Assembly (NCBI GenBank): GCA_963714065.1
Contig: OY970226.1
Location: forward strand, 1,178,001-1,242,000
DNA from: JAZKID01 sp963714065
GTDB taxonomy: Bacteria > Pseudomonadota > Alphaproteobacteria > Rhizobiales > UBA4765
Direction: 5' to 3'
Length of the DNA stretch: 64,000 nucleotides
The position numbers and the translations under genes are program-made. Under the pieces are notes generated by a model. It ran no database searches and was not told where the DNA came from. It saw only the letters and a list, made by a program, of their open reading frames with translations. Shown piece after piece: positions 29,484-37,234 of this stretch. Position 1 is the stretch's first letter. Every line of letters begins with the position of its first letter.

Positions 29484-31391
29484 ATGACAAGCGTTGCTTC
29501 AGTCTCCTTTCTGAACCGTGCCTTTCACAATACCGGCAACACTGCCGTTGCTAAGGCGTTTGGCACATCTTCTGCTGTTGAAATGCAGGAGGGATGGGAT
29601 GACGACTGCAAGAAAATTATAAATGAACTTTCCCGTCTGGAAAACGCTTACAATGAGGCCAAAAACGAGATGGATGTTCTTTATGAGCAAATGGCTGAAA
29701 AGCTCAAGCTTCCTACAGACACCGTCGATGAGCGCAGTGTAGCTATTCAGGCTATTTTACTAGCCTGGGGGACAGGATTTTCTGATGAGTTCATAAAAGC
29801 TATTAATGAGTTTTTTTTCGCAGACACGAGTAAGGAATTCGTAGAAATCAGTACGAAAGACGTAAAGTGGCTCAGGGATAATGAGGGGCAATTTCGAAGG
29901 CTGTTAAAGAGTGAGAACGATGCCTATAACAAATTAGGAAATTACTGCAAGGAGCATAAGGCTGAGATCGAGCGGTGCTTGGAGTCTTTAAGTGACTGCA
30001 CAAGCCTTCTCTATCAATTTAGGAAAATAGAAACTGAATTGGCATCAACCAAGAGGCTCATGAATGAGCTGCTTGAAGGGCTAGCTAAGGCGCTTGGGTT
30101 TTTTGATGAAAAGGGAGGCTGGCCAGCAGTCTTCAAAAAAACTGTATGGGTAACTAGACCGGGAGGCATTTCGGGTACATGGCATGACGTGACTTTTAAT
30201 GAATGGCGTGACGTGGCTCTTAAGATGGCGTTGAAGCATGTAAGGACAGGATTTGATGATACTGAAGGGTTAGAAGTCAGTCCGCAAAATATAGCTGAGC
30301 TAAGGGAGCAATACGAGGATTTTATTTGGCGCCATGATAGAACCCGGGCTGAGCTTACCAGAGCGCAAGATGTGTTAATGACAAAACATAGTGCAGAAAT
30401 TAAGCGATGTTTGGAAGAAGAAAAAAGGGGGAGCCAGGCTGTAGGAAAAACATCAGACGCACTCAAACAACAAAAAACCATTTGGGAACGGCCTGAACAC
30501 AAAACTAGCCAACACTCTACCAAACCTGCCGAACAAGGAACTTTATCGCGTTCGATGGCTACTCTAGCAACAAAATCTCAACCTTCCCGGCAGGCGCCGC
30601 AGCATCAACCTGAACAAGCTATAAACCCTGCTCCGCAATTATCCTCACGCGGCTACGAAATGCGGCCCGCACCGCCTCCCGCGGAGCCCGGCGTAATTTA
30701 TAATATTATAGAGCAATACAAGAAACTGCGAAGATACTCGCCGCCACTATATGACCTCACCACGCCCGAGGGAAAACAAAAAGCAATAAGTGCGTTGGCA
30801 TTACTTTACGGCATTGGAGAATTGGGGGCCGCCGCCACTGCTGCCAAAACCGGAGGCGAAGTAATTGTAGGAAACTTTACGAAGGCAGCACAGGCCGCAA
30901 GAGCGGTCTACGAAGAAGCCGCTTCATTTATCGGCATAGGCGGCATCGGCAACATCACAAATCTCTACGACGCGAAAGCTCCCGTCAAGATCGGCGAAAT
31001 TGAGTTCAAGCCTGTCGAACATTTTAAGGACAAAACGCTCTATGCAACCGATGGCCGCATTTTCGGGCATTTTTACGCGAAAGGCGCTTTTGTTCCCAGC
31101 GCGGACAAGGAATACGGCGTCTATGTCGATGACAAGGGCGAGCTTTACGTTCTTAATCGCTTTACTGGTGAATTCCTGAGCTTAAGACATGAAGGATTTA
31201 CAAGCGATAATATCAAGACGCCGGGCGCTCAGAATAATCGCGATATCGTGCTTAAGACATCCGACAACAAAACCGTTCGCGTGAACAAAAGGCAAAAAAT
31301 TGTGGTGGTTGGCGATCTCGAAAACGGCGTTACACTCGATCCGCATTTGCAGAATCCCGTTCCATCTCCTGCTCCCAAGCCGGTCCGCTAA
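29484..31391 (+). CDS. unrecognised family, member C (two helical repeats and extra C-terminal domain)
   Basis: 635 residues. The helical unit of members A and B appears here twice. Unit one runs from DDCKKIINELSRLENAY to KAEIERCLES, and unit two from LYQFRKIETELASTKRL to SAEIKRCLEE. Next come a Gln/Pro/Ser-rich linker (about 315-420), a Gly/Ala-rich hydrophobic stretch (around LLYGIGELGAAATAA and IGIGGIGNI), and a GC-richer beta-type C-terminal domain (about 505-620). No signal peptide and no known domain is recognised. The layered build (repeats, linker, membrane-active stretch, terminal module) resembles delivered proteins, but this is inference only. Confidence 0.75.
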   Translation: MTSVASVSFLNRAFHNTGNTAVAKAFGTSSAVEMQEGWDDDCKKIINELSRLENAYNEAKNEMDVLYEQMAEKLKLPTDTVDERSVAIQAILLAWGTGFSDEFIKAINEFFFADTSKEFVEISTKDVKWLRDNEGQFRRLLKSENDAYNKLGNYCKEHKAEIERCLESLSDCTSLLYQFRKIETELASTKRLMNELLEGLAKALGFFDEKGGWPAVFKKTVWVTRPGGISGTWHDVTFNEWRDVALKMALKHVRTGFDDTEGLEVSPQNIAELREQYEDFIWRHDRTRAELTRAQDVLMTKHSAEIKRCLEEEKRGSQAVGKTSDALKQQKTIWERPEHKTSQHSTKPAEQGTLSRSMATLATKSQPSRQAPQHQPEQAINPAPQLSSRGYEMRPAPPPAEPGVIYNIIEQYKKLRRYSPPLYDLTTPEGKQKAISALALLYGIGELGAAATAAKTGGEVIVGNFTKAAQAARAVYEEAASFIGIGGIGNITNLYDAKAPVKIGEIEFKPVEHFKDKTLYATDGRIFGHFYAKGAFVPSADKEYGVYVDDKGELYVLNRFTGEFLSLRHEGFTSDNIKTPGAQNNRDIVLKTSDNKTVRVNKRQKIVVVGDLENGVTLDPHLQNPVPSPAPKPVR

Positions 31392-31489
31392 TTCCCCCTA
31401 TGGCGGGGCGACGCTAAGGGTTAGTCATCCGGCTGCCGCAACCCCATTTCCGCCCCATTCGCCCCCTAGTTTGACCCATCAATCAAATC

Positions 31490-32824
31490 ATGAGAAATTT
31501 GCAGCAGAGAGGGCTTATTTTGCGCAGATTCATATCGTTTATTGCCGGTTTTGCCGTGTTTTGCGCATTTTCCGGCGCGGCACCGGCGCTGGCTGCCAAA
31601 AAGCCCGCAAAAAGACATTCCGCGCTTGAGGCCGTGCAGGCCATAGCACTTCCCAAGCCGCCGCGCCCGCAACTCGTGGTTGATGTCGCATCGGGCGCAG
31701 TGCTACATGCGCAGGAAGCGCGCACGCTCTGGCATCCCGCCTCCCTCACCAAGCTGATGACGGCCTATGTCGCCTTTCAGGCGATCAAGTCGGGGCGTGT
31801 GAAGTTCGAAACGCCGCTGACGGTGAGCGCCGCCGCCTATCAGCAGAAACCCTCGAAAATGGGCTTCAAGCCGGGCTCGCTCGTCACCATGGAAGCGGCG
31901 CTCTACATGATCATGGTCAAATCGGCCAACGACATGGCGGTGACAATTGCCGAGGGTGTTTCAGGCAGCGTGCCCGCTTTCGTCGCCGAAATGAATTCAT
32001 GGAGCCTGCGCCTCGGCATGACCGATACCGTATGGCGCAATCCGAACGGTTTGCCCGATGACGCGCAGGTGACGTCTGCCCGCGATCTTGCCCTTCTTGC
32101 CCGCGCCCTGATCAACGATTTTCCGGGCCTGCAGCCTTTCCTTAACACGCCCGCGATCCAGGTCGGCAATGCGATCATCGCCAATCACAATCCGCTGCTC
32201 GGCCGCCTCGACGGCGCCGACGGGTTGAAGACGGGCTATATCTGCGATTCGGGCTTCAACATCGTCGCAACCGCAACCCGCAACGGCAGCCGCCATATCG
32301 CCGTCGTGCTCGGCGCCGACTCTTCGCGTGCGCGCACGGAGTGGGCAGCGCTTCTGCTCGAAAAATCTTTTTCGCGAAACAGCGGGCAGATGGCGGCCAG
32401 CCTGCAAAACCTGCCGCGCGCCGCGAGCTTCACGCCGGCCAGCATGAAAACTTTCGTGTGCTCGCGCGGCGTCAAGCGCAACGACATGGAACAGGTGAGC
32501 GCCGAGATCACGGCCTTTGCGCCGACGACCACCTCGCCCGTCCTTCCTTTCCTGGCCCCGCCCGGCGATGAGGATGCTGCCGAGCCGCGGGATAAAAATG
32601 CCGCAAAAAAATATGCTTCCATGCTGGCGCCGCGCCCGCTCAGCGTGCAGGCCGTCGTCATGATGATCGACAATGGTGACTCCCGCCAGCAGATCCCCCT
32701 GCGCGTGACATTGGCCGGCCGGCCATTGCCGCCGCTTCCGGTCAGCACGGCGATGAACCCCATTCCCCTTCCGCTGGCCGTGCCTGCGAACACGGGGGCA
32801 ATCCCCGTTAAAAAAAAGCCCTGA
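31490..32824 (+). CDS. D-alanyl-D-alanine carboxypeptidase (penicillin-binding protein 5/6 type)
   Basis: 444 residues. Trims the terminal D-Ala from peptidoglycan pentapeptides in the periplasm. Active-site motifs are SLTK (SxxK) in HPASLTKLMTAYVAF, SAN in VKSANDMAV, and KTG in DGLKTGYICDSGFN. The signal peptide has core FISFIAGFAVFCAF and cleavage after ALA. ATG 31490 lacks a ribosome site, whereas an in-frame TTG at 31520 follows AGAGAGGG and gives a more typical signal, so it may be the true start. The C-terminal part (about 300-444) is low in complexity and differs from the usual PBP5 domain. Confidence 0.92.
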   Translation: MRNLQQRGLILRRFISFIAGFAVFCAFSGAAPALAAKKPAKRHSALEAVQAIALPKPPRPQLVVDVASGAVLHAQEARTLWHPASLTKLMTAYVAFQAIKSGRVKFETPLTVSAAAYQQKPSKMGFKPGSLVTMEAALYMIMVKSANDMAVTIAEGVSGSVPAFVAEMNSWSLRLGMTDTVWRNPNGLPDDAQVTSARDLALLARALINDFPGLQPFLNTPAIQVGNAIIANHNPLLGRLDGADGLKTGYICDSGFNIVATATRNGSRHIAVVLGADSSRARTEWAALLLEKSFSRNSGQMAASLQNLPRAASFTPASMKTFVCSRGVKRNDMEQVSAEITAFAPTTTSPVLPFLAPPGDEDAAEPRDKNAAKKYASMLAPRPLSVQAVVMMIDNGDSRQQIPLRVTLAGRPLPPLPVSTAMNPIPLPLAVPANTGAIPVKKKP

Positions 32825-32875
32825 AGCCGGTTCATAATCCTGGCAGGCACAAAATTCGTAAAACGGGATAAAAAA

Positions 32876-32928
32876 ATGAGGCGTCAGCCGAATGATAAAA
32901 ATAATAAATGAGGCGTCAGCCGAATGAT
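32876..32928. repeat. two copies of a 21-bp direct repeat
   Basis: ATGAGGCGTCAGCCGAATGAT occurs at 32876-32896 and again at 32908-32928, separated by an A/T-rich 11-base spacer. It lies downstream of the carboxypeptidase gene, outside the tRNA-Arg island. Function unknown. Confidence 0.75.
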
Positions 32929-33085
32929 CGAAACAAACGCATGCTCGTTGAGCCGCTGCCGCGCTGCAGAGCCGCGTGGCATAAACGGCCGAACAACTTG
33001 GGTTGGCGTAGTGGCGATAGTCCCAGATCAATCCGGCGGCGTGAGCAAGGTTGGCGGGCGGCAAGTTGTGAGGCCGTCAACATAA

Positions 33086-33133
33086 TGGCGTCCCCGGCAT
33101 GATTCGAACATGCGACCTACGATTTAGGAAACC
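33086..33133. repeat. att-like remnant: duplicated 3' part of tRNA-Arg
   Basis: 48 bases identical, with one mismatch, to 34923-34970, that is CCA, discriminator, acceptor 3' strand, T arm, variable loop and part of the anticodon arm of tRNA-Arg(CCU). The rest of the tRNA is absent, so this is not a functional tRNA. It is the displaced end expected after integration of an element into the tRNA 3' half, and marks the left border of a small island. Confidence 0.85.
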
Positions 33134-33170
33134 TTGCTGTTCTTAATGATAACAAACACTTAGAAAAATA

Positions 33171-33185
33171 AAAGTGTCAAACTTT
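33171..33185. repeat. 15-bp direct repeat near left end of the tRNA-Arg island
   Basis: AAAGTGTCAAACTTT, repeated exactly at 34856-34870 near the other end. The two copies lie 37 and 52 bases inside the respective borders. Placement suggests arm-type recombinase sites, but no integrase is present to confirm this. Confidence 0.6.
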
Positions 33186-33194
33186 GAGAAGCGT

Positions 33195-33232
33195 AAAATG
33201 GGACGGGCAGCATTTTGTGCTGCCCGTTTCCA
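33195..33232 (-). terminator. hairpin terminator after the 51-residue gene
   Basis: On the minus strand ACGGGCAGCA and TGCTGCCCGT form a 10-bp stem with a CAAAA loop, followed by CCCATTTTA. It starts six bases past the stop codon of the small leftward gene. Confidence 0.65.
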
Positions 33233-33237
33233 TGTAA

Positions 33238-33393
33238 TTATTTTTTCTTGTCATAACGACCAGAGTCGCCATAACCCGGCTTTGGATTGATCTCAACGCT
33301 GCTGTTTTTCTTGTCGCTCTGAGCATCCTCCACTGACTTGTAGCGACCTAAGTCGTCATCGCGTCCGATTTTGTAACCTTGTCCTTTGCCCAT
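33238..33393 (-). CDS. small hypothetical protein, 51 residues, in tRNA-Arg island
   Basis: Starts at ATG 33393 behind a strong ribosome site (AAGGAGAACTCCG) and ends in TAA at 33238, followed by a hairpin terminator. The product is very hydrophilic: MGKGQGYKIGRDDDLGRY at the start and SGRYDKKK at the end, with two GRxxxxGRY-like turns. There is no signal peptide or membrane segment. I know no function. Ribosome site, codon use and terminator together make it a likely real gene. Its neighbour, 311 bases away in the opposite direction, is the Fic gene. Confidence 0.7.
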   Translation of the reverse strand: MGKGQGYKIGRDDDLGRYKSVEDAQSDKKNSSVEINPKPGYGDSGRYDKKK

Positions 33394-33704
33394 CGGAGTT
33401 CTCCTTATTTAGAGCCAAATGACATGACTTTATTGTCAGCCAACTCGACGAATTGGCAGCAAAAATCAAACTCAATTCTCCATTTCAAGCAAGATAATCT
33501 CTAGCTGGCTGTCAAACTGTAGTTCTAACGGTACGAACGTTTCCATTAATTAGATTGCATTTTACACATTAAAGTTCTTTTTCTGTTCTATCTTGTGTCT
33601 GCTCTTAGCGTTTTCATGAAACGCAAGACAGCTTGGCTAGAACGAGTGATAAGCTACTTGACTTGAGTATCATAAAATGACATAAATGATACTCAAGAGG
33701 GCTA
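33394..33704. promoter_or_regulatory. divergent control region between the small gene and fic
   Basis: A/T-rich stretch of 311 bases without a gene. It should hold promoters for both divergent island genes. A hairpin GCGTTT/AAACGC is at 33608-33624, and a long dyad just before the fic start is listed separately. Confidence 0.5.
33662..33697. promoter_or_regulatory. 12-bp inverted repeat before fic start (operator-like)
   Basis: CTTGAGTATCAT (33662-33673) and ATGATACTCAAG (33686-33697) are perfect inverted copies separated by 12 bases. The right arm touches the ribosome site AGAGGG before ATG 33705. Position and symmetry suggest a binding site for a dimeric regulator, perhaps the C-terminal part of the Fic protein itself; an mRNA hairpin limiting translation is the alternative. 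Confidence 0.65.
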
Positions 33705-34820
33705 ATGTCTTTAAATAATTACGATTTTTCCCAAGCTATTGGGTACCATTATGGTCAATTTCCTCCAAAAGAAATTGACTATGAAAAGCTCTCACCAATC
33801 ATAAGCAGGACTTCAGCCGCCATCGCCCGGTGTGATGCTGTGATGCGGGGTCTGCACAATAGCGAACTATTGTTAGCCCCTTTGCGGCGCAGAGAAGCTG
33901 TTATCTCCTCCCGGATTGAAGGAACAATTGCAACCTTAGATGAAGTTCTGATGTACGAAGCAGATGATAGTTCTGCTGGTTCACGTCGCGAAGTAGTCGA
34001 GGTATTTTCGTATGAGAGGGCTCTTAGCCACGCGCAGAAATTAATTCACGAAGGTCTACCCATCTCGGGGCGTCTTATAAAACAAGCTCACAGTAAGATG
34101 CTTTTTTTTGGACGTGGCGCAGATAAGCAGCCAGGTGAATTTAAGAGCGATCAAAATTATGTAGTGGATCCAAATAAAAAAAGAATTTTATTTATTCCTT
34201 CTGACATGGCCCGCTTTGAGGGTTTATTTTCAAAATTTGAAGAGTATGCAAATCGTGACGATTTGGAGCCATTGATACAAATTGCAATCAGTCATTTGGA
34301 GTTTGAAGCTCTGCATCCTTTCAAGGATGGAAACGGTCGCGTCGGTCGTATGCTAATAACGCTAATGTTATGGACAAAGAACCTTATTTCGGCGCCGCAC
34401 TTTTATATAAGCGGACAATTAGAGCAGCAAAAACAAGAATACATTGATCGAATGAGAGAAGTATCAGAAAAAAATAAATGGACTGAATGGTGTGTATTTT
34501 TTCTTCAAGCGTTAGAAGCTCAAGCGAATGAAAATTTATCAACTGCAATGAAAATAGAAGAGCTGTATGAAGAAATGAAAGTCGTATTTCAACAAACTTT
34601 GTCGTCTCAATGGGCCATCAATGCGCTTGATTACGTATTTAATAAGCCAGTTTTCCGTAACAATGCTTTTACAAGTGAAAGCGGAATTCCCAAGCCAACA
34701 GCTCATAGAATGACACATTTATTAACTGATGCAGAGCTTCTAACCGAGATTGTTCCTGCGTCGGGCCGACGTGCAGCCATTTACGCTTTTGAGCCCTTGT
34801 TAAAGATCGTGCGCCCATAA
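33705..34820 (+). CDS. Fic family protein (AMPylase-type, class II, N-terminal inhibitory helix)
   Basis: 371 residues. The Fic motif is complete, HPFKDGNGRVGR at 204-215, with catalytic His204 and the phosphate-binding GNGR. The inhibitory motif S-x-x-x-E-G is at 68-73 (SSRIEG), upstream of the core as in class II Fic proteins, where Glu blocks productive ATP binding. The flap region lies around residues 148-165. The C-terminal 90 residues look like a winged-helix segment (KPTAHRMTHLLTDAELL). Fic enzymes usually transfer AMP to a protein target; the target is unknown. It is A/T-rich and the main cargo of the tRNA-Arg island. Confidence 0.93.
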   Translation: MSLNNYDFSQAIGYHYGQFPPKEIDYEKLSPIISRTSAAIARCDAVMRGLHNSELLLAPLRRREAVISSRIEGTIATLDEVLMYEADDSSAGSRREVVEVFSYERALSHAQKLIHEGLPISGRLIKQAHSKMLFFGRGADKQPGEFKSDQNYVVDPNKKRILFIPSDMARFEGLFSKFEEYANRDDLEPLIQIAISHLEFEALHPFKDGNGRVGRMLITLMLWTKNLISAPHFYISGQLEQQKQEYIDRMREVSEKNKWTEWCVFFLQALEAQANENLSTAMKIEELYEEMKVVFQQTLSSQWAINALDYVFNKPVFRNNAFTSESGIPKPTAHRMTHLLTDAELLTEIVPASGRRAAIYAFEPLLKIVRP

Positions 34821-34855
34821 TGTTCAGAGAATTAAATTATCAAACCAACGGTCAC

Positions 34856-34870
34856 AAAGTGTCAAACTTT
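34856..34870. repeat. 15-bp direct repeat near right end of the tRNA-Arg island
   Basis: Exact copy of 33171-33185 (AAAGTGTCAAACTTT), 36 bases after the fic stop and 52 bases before the tRNA 3' end. Confidence 0.6.
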
Positions 34871-34922
34871 TTGGCACGATTTTTTCATGCTCGAATTTGT
34901 GCAGCATCATCAAATGTTTATT

Positions 34923-34999
<77 letters not shown>

Positions 35000-35025
35000 G
35001 TTCTCTTTGCTTTAAACCTTTATTC

Positions 35026-35780
35026 CTGATCGCTTCAAGCTTTTGCTGCCTGCTGAGCCTTGGGCATGCAAAAGCGGCCGGGCTTCCCACCTGTTTTCCG
35101 CAGGGCGGGTTCGAAACACATGCAACCGCCATAAAAACGGCCCGCGAAATCGAGATCGGCGGCAAGGATGTGCTGCTGCTTGCCGGCATCGAAATTCCAG
35201 AACAGGTGAGCACGCGCGCCATCGCACGCGTAGGGGAACTGACGGCAGGCAAAAGCCTGCGCTATGCGCCGCTCTCGCCCAAGGCCGACCGTTACGGCCG
35301 TATCCCTGCTGAAATCGCCGTGCAGCAGGATCCCGCCCTGTGGCTGCAGGGCACGCTGGTCGAGGAAGGGCTGGCGCTTGCCATGCCCATCGGCATCAAA
35401 AGCGCCTGCGCAAATGACCTTATGAGCATCGAGCGGCAAGCGCGCGCTATGCATGCGGGCCTGTGGTCGCAACCGGGGCAAGGGCGGTTCGATGCAACGA
35501 AACCTGCGGAAATCCGCAACATGGCCGGGCGGTTTGCGCTGATCGAGGGGAAAATCCTGAGCGTCGGCGCGCGGGATTACGCAAGCTTCTTGAATTTTGG
35601 CCGCGATTATAAGCAAGATTTCGCCGTGATCGTGTTGAAGAAAATCGCGAGGCGCTGGAAACGGCGCATCCCCTGGCGGCACTTAAAGGCAAGCGCGTGC
35701 TCGTGCGCGGCATTGTCGAGGCCGGGCCGCCGCCGCGCCTGTCGCTAGAAGTGCCCGAGGCATTGGAAGTATTGGAATGA
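35026..35780 (+). pseudogene. thermonuclease (SNase-like) family gene, frameshifted near the C-terminus
   Basis: A secreted SNase-like protein of about 250 residues in two frames. The first frame has a signal-like start (IASSFCCLLSLGHAKA) and the domain around KDVLLLAGIEIPEQVS, then NFGRDYKQDFAVIVLK at about 35640. There the natural continuation (ENREALETAHPLAALKGKRV, ending ALEVLE) lies in the other frame. Restoring one A near 35638-35643 rejoins them, and the joined frame then stops at 35780, overlapping the next ATG as ATGA. No ATG, GTG or TTG exists in frame between the tRNA and the domain; CTG 35026 is a guess. Either a decaying gene or a sequence error. Confidence 0.7.
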
Positions 35781-37219
35781 AAAAATTTCTTTTGCCGATG
35801 ATTGCCGCTTGCGGGTTTCTCTCTGCCTGTATCGGCAACGAGGCGGATACGACGCCGATCCTCTCCAGCGTGCTGCCGCCCGTGGAGCCGCGCCTTGAAA
35901 ACCAGGCGCCGCGCGTGCCTTCCGATGTCGCGAAATCCGTCGGCGGTCTTTATAAATCGCCGGATTTCGAGCGCAATCTTTCTTCCATCGCAGCAAAACT
36001 GCGCGATGCCTCCGACCGCCCCAGCCTGCGCTATAGCGTCACTATCCTGAACTCCGCCTCGATCAATGCCTTCGCGCTTCCCGACGGCCACATTTTCGTC
36101 ACGCGCGGGCTGCTGGCGCTTGCCAATGACGAGGCGGAGATCGCCTCCGTTCTGGCGCATGAAATGGCGCATGTGGAAGAAAGCCATACGATGGAGCGCA
36201 TGCAGCAGGCGCAAAGCGCGGTGTTGGCAAGCCGCGTGGTGATGGACATCTCCGGCGACAAACGCGCAGCCCAAGCCATGCTCGTGTCGGGCGCGCTCTC
36301 GTTGGCCTCCTTCTCCCGCAAGCAGGAACTGAAAGCCGACCAGATCGGCATTGCCATGGCGGCGCGCGCTGGTTTCGATCCTTATGGTGCTGCGCGTTTT
36401 CTGGAAAATCTCGACCGCGCCGCAAATCTCGAAAAGCTGAAAGACAATAAAGCGAATGACACGGACGGCAGCGGCTTTTTCTCAAGCCATCCGAGCGGAC
36501 CGCAACGCGTGGCGGCGGCAATCTTGAGTGCGCGGCAATGGGGCGGGCGCGGCATCGGGAAAGCCGAACGCGATACCTATCTGGCGCAACTCGACGGCCT
36601 GGTTTATGGCGACGATCCGACCATGGGACTGGTACACGGGCAGAACTTCATTCACCCCTATTTCGGCTTTGCCTTCACGGCACCCGAAGATTTCCGTCTT
36701 GAAAATACGCATCAGGCGGTTTTGGGCATTGCACCGGACGAACGGGCGCTGCGTTTCGACAAGCTCGCAAGCTCGCCCGGCTCGCTTGAAGATATTCTGC
36801 GCGCGACCGCGGCGCAGGATTTGAAGATCGAGAAAATCTCGGCGCTCAGCATCAACGGGCTTGAGGCGGCAACCGCGCTCGGCCACTCCACCGGCTGGAC
36901 ATTCCGTATCGTGCTCGTGCGCAAGGATGGCGAGACCTACCGCTTTATTTTCGTCAACCGGAAATTCGATGCAAAAGAAGATGCGGAATTTTTAAATGCT
37001 GCGAAATCGTTCCACAAGATCGCGCAGGAAGAAGCGGCGATTTCCGCGCCGCATCGCGTGCGGCTGATCGAGGTTCGGCCCGGCGATACGGTTGACAGTT
37101 TGAGCGCGCACATGGCGGGTATCGACCGCCCGCTGGAGCGCTTCCTGGTGCTGAACGGCATGGACAAGAACATGCCGCTTCAGGCAGGCTTGCGCCTGAA
37201 AATCATCACAAGAGAATAA
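35777..37219 (+). CDS. M48 family metalloprotease, outer-membrane lipoprotein type (BepA-like)
   Basis: 480 residues. The N-terminus is a lipoprotein signal with lipobox LSAC (Cys18). The zinc motif HEMAH is at 128-132, followed by the third ligand region (KQELKADQIG). A C-terminal segment (EVRPGDTVDSLSAHMAG...FLVLNGMD) resembles a LysM-like domain. Relatives such as BepA degrade or assist assembly of outer-membrane proteins in the periplasm. The ATG overlaps the stop of the frameshifted SNase-like gene. Confidence 0.9.
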   Translation: MKKFLLPMIAACGFLSACIGNEADTTPILSSVLPPVEPRLENQAPRVPSDVAKSVGGLYKSPDFERNLSSIAAKLRDASDRPSLRYSVTILNSASINAFALPDGHIFVTRGLLALANDEAEIASVLAHEMAHVEESHTMERMQQAQSAVLASRVVMDISGDKRAAQAMLVSGALSLASFSRKQELKADQIGIAMAARAGFDPYGAARFLENLDRAANLEKLKDNKANDTDGSGFFSSHPSGPQRVAAAILSARQWGGRGIGKAERDTYLAQLDGLVYGDDPTMGLVHGQNFIHPYFGFAFTAPEDFRLENTHQAVLGIAPDERALRFDKLASSPGSLEDILRATAAQDLKIEKISALSINGLEAATALGHSTGWTFRIVLVRKDGETYRFIFVNRKFDAKEDAEFLNAAKSFHKIAQEEAAISAPHRVRLIEVRPGDTVDSLSAHMAGIDRPLERFLVLNGMDKNMPLQAGLRLKIITRE

Positions 37220-37234
37220 GACACTCGAGCGCCG

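Noticed and set aside
31997..33064. 355-codon minus-strand ORF over the carboxypeptidase end and following gap
   Set aside because: Most of it is antisense to the D,D-carboxypeptidase; the part in the gap has no recognisable similarity or ribosome site.
32908..33102. 64-codon plus-strand ORF between the carboxypeptidase and the island
   Set aside because: It starts inside the direct repeat, has shadow-like composition and runs into the tRNA remnant.
33086..33141. Functional second tRNA-Arg gene
   Set aside because: Only the 3' 48 bases are present; the D arm and the acceptor 5' strand are missing.
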